Source: TC-15 sp034437275 (GTDB lineage Bacteria > Chloroflexota > Anaerolineae > Aggregatilineales > Aggregatilineaceae). From it: 7,940 nt of DNA. A program made the position numbers and the translations under genes. The DNA is taken from assembly GCA_034437275.1 (NCBI GenBank), contig DAOTUD010000092.1:1-7940 (forward strand), in the 5' to 3' direction. Below the pieces are notes generated by a model. It did not search any database. It was given only the letters and a program-made list of their open reading frames with translations, and had not been told where the DNA came from. This document shows, piece after piece, positions 6,940-7,940 of this stretch (positions within the stretch are counted from its first letter, which is position 1; the number at the start of each line of letters is the position of its first letter).

Positions 6940-7653
6940 ATGCGTCACATCCGTGTTATTCTATTGGTCGCTTTGCTTGTCGCCGCGCTGAGTCTTCACG
7001 CGGTGCCCCAACGGACCGCCGCCCAGTCTGAACTCTCGCCAGGCTGCCAGGCGTTCAACGATCCCGATCTGGATGGATTTCATTATTCCTACGGCTACGA
7101 ATTGGGGCCGGGCGGGGATTTTTGGGCCGGGGAAGTGATCATCATCATCGCCGGGCCGCCTGCCGCTGATCCGCCGCCGACGGAGATTCAACTGTGGTTT
7201 GACAGCGATACCGTGCCGCGCGCTACTGCTCCCTATCCGGGTACGCTCACGTATGTGGTGCCTGCCGATTTCAATGAAAACGGCTTCGACATCATAAGCT
7301 CTCCTGAGTATGGGAGCACGTGGGATGTAAGCTGCGGCTTGACAAGACCGGAACCGCCCGCCGAACCTGCTGACCCGGTCCCTGGCTGTGATCTCGGAAT
7401 GCCGATCACGGCATCCTCGGTGGTGGGCCAGTTCGTGAGCACCACCAACGCCTACTGGGCCCCCGGCAAGGTGTCGTCCGATGTGGTGATCGAAGCCGGG
7501 AAGACGGCGTGGGTGCTGGGCATGGACGAGTCCGGCGAATACTACAAGATCGTGTGGGCGTGCAGCACGTTGTGGGTGCCGGTCGAGACGCTCGGCCCGA
7601 ACTACGACGATGTGTGGCAGGGCACACCGCTGCCGACCGTCGTCGTCGAGTAA
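6940..7653 (+). CDS. secreted two-domain protein with C-terminal SH3-like domain
   Basis: This 237-residue protein begins with a classical signal peptide: MRHIR, a hydrophobic core at about 6-19, and a likely cleavage after Ala28 (RTAA, then QSEL). The mature part has two globular regions. Residues 30-133 are beta-rich with Cys36 and Cys132 near the ends. After a Pro/Glu/Ala linker (136-149, EPPAEPADPVPG), residues 150-220 carry Cys150 and Cys208 and a strand pattern (TTNAYWAPG, WVLGMDESGEYYKIVWACST, LWVPVETLG) like bacterial SH3 domains, which often bind cell-wall or surface components. The cysteine placing suggests one disulfide per domain. The ribosome binding site GAGGAGGT (6929-6936) is near perfect though only 3-4 bases from the ATG. 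The first domain is not recognised, and the ligand is unknown. The gene ends at an intrinsic terminator. Confidence 0.85.
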   Translation: MRHIRVILLVALLVAALSLHAVPQRTAAQSELSPGCQAFNDPDLDGFHYSYGYELGPGGDFWAGEVIIIIAGPPAADPPPTEIQLWFDSDTVPRATAPYPGTLTYVVPADFNENGFDIISSPEYGSTWDVSCGLTRPEPPAEPADPVPGCDLGMPITASSVVGQFVSTTNAYWAPGKVSSDVVIEAGKTAWVLGMDESGEYYKIVWACSTLWVPVETLGPNYDDVWQGTPLPTVVVE

Positions 7654-7679
7654 CGCACAACTACGTCGCATCATCCACG

Positions 7680-7710
7680 CGCCCCGGCCACCGTGCCGGG
7701 GCGTTTCCGT
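7680..7710 (+). terminator. rho-independent terminator after the exported-protein gene
   Basis: CGCCCCGGC (7680-7688) pairs perfectly with GCCGGGGCG (7695-7703) over a 6-base loop and is followed by TTTCCGTT. The U-run is short, but position (27 bases after the stop) and stem strength support termination. Confidence 0.7.
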
Positions 7711-7761
7711 TGGCGGGGCAGGGGAATGCAGGCATTTTTATAACATTTTTACAGCTTATTT

Positions 7762-7770
7762 TGATATGAT
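7762..7770 (+). promoter_or_regulatory. extended -10 promoter for the last gene
   Basis: TGATATGAT contains the extended -10 TG and the hexamer TATGAT (7765-7770) inside an AT-rich island (7734-7770) unlike the surrounding DNA. TTTACA at 7748-7753 is too close for a -35. It would give a leader of about 78 bases before ATG 7855. Confidence 0.5.
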
Positions 7771-7854
7771 GAACGTGACAACAGAATTTGGGCCAGCACC
7801 GCGCCTGCGTCGAATCCAGCTGGCCTTGTATTCCCACTGGGAAAGGAGTTCAGG

Positions 7855-7940
7855 ATGAAATTCGCACGGATGCTCGGACTACTCGCGTTGGTAACGGCCA
7901 GCCTGGTGATGCTGGTCCCCACCCACACCGCCGAGGCGGC
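7855..7940 (+). CDS. N-terminus of a second exported protein (3' truncated by window)
   Basis: ATG 7855 is preceded by AAAGGAG (7842-7848, 6-base spacer). The 28 visible codons give a textbook signal peptide: basic MKFAR, a hydrophobic core of about 15 residues (LGLLALVTASLVMLV), then PTHTAEA, where an A-x-A cleavage site can be placed. Only the export signal is visible, so nothing can be said of its function. It follows another exported protein but has its own promoter candidate and is separated by a terminator. Confidence 0.85.
   Translation, partial: MKFARMLGLLALVTASLVMLVPTHTAEA

Overview
This is a GC-rich bacterial window with ordinary single-copy housekeeping genes among small hypothetical and exported proteins. 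The gene set and style (a split B12-binding mutase subunit with MeaB, a VapBC-type module, GC-rich hairpin repeats, exported SH3-like proteins, a GyrA with an unusual quinolone-region residue) fit an environmental Chloroflexota (Anaerolineae-like) genome. That placement is an inference from flavour, not from a marker phylogeny.

Left part (1-2288, + strand). The window opens in the last 29 codons of an unidentified gene. A GC-rich hairpin repeat and a 59-residue single-pass membrane protein follow. Next come a stand-alone cobalamin-binding subunit of methylmalonyl-CoA mutase (576-971) and the mutase chaperone GTPase MeaB (1290-2288), separated by 318 bases holding two more copies of the hairpin repeat in inverted orientation. 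These two genes belong to one function: B12-dependent interconversion of methylmalonyl-CoA and succinyl-CoA, with MeaB guarding and reloading the cofactor. The large catalytic mutase subunit is not in the window.

Middle (2289-3146). A VapB/VapC-like toxin-antitoxin pair with a 7-base overlap lies directly after meaB. It is followed by a second, diverged copy of the last 121 bases of meaB. The two copies are direct repeats exactly 858 bases apart (112 of 121 positions identical), so the toxin-antitoxin module sits inside a duplicated meaB 3' end. This is the most interesting structure in the window: it looks like an insertion or unequal recombination in which meaB acquired a replacement tail and the displaced one was left behind.

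Right part (3147-7940). A membrane protein made of three related two-helix repeats ends at a strong intrinsic terminator and converges on gyrA, which runs on the minus strand (3964-6540). The gyrA leader has a perfect TATAAT box and a strong hairpin. A 399-base divergent spacer with several palindromes separates gyrA from a secreted two-domain protein (6940-7653). That gene ends at an intrinsic terminator, and a second exported protein starts at 7855 and runs off the window.

No CRISPR array, rRNA, tRNA, transposase or complete novel multi-gene system is visible.
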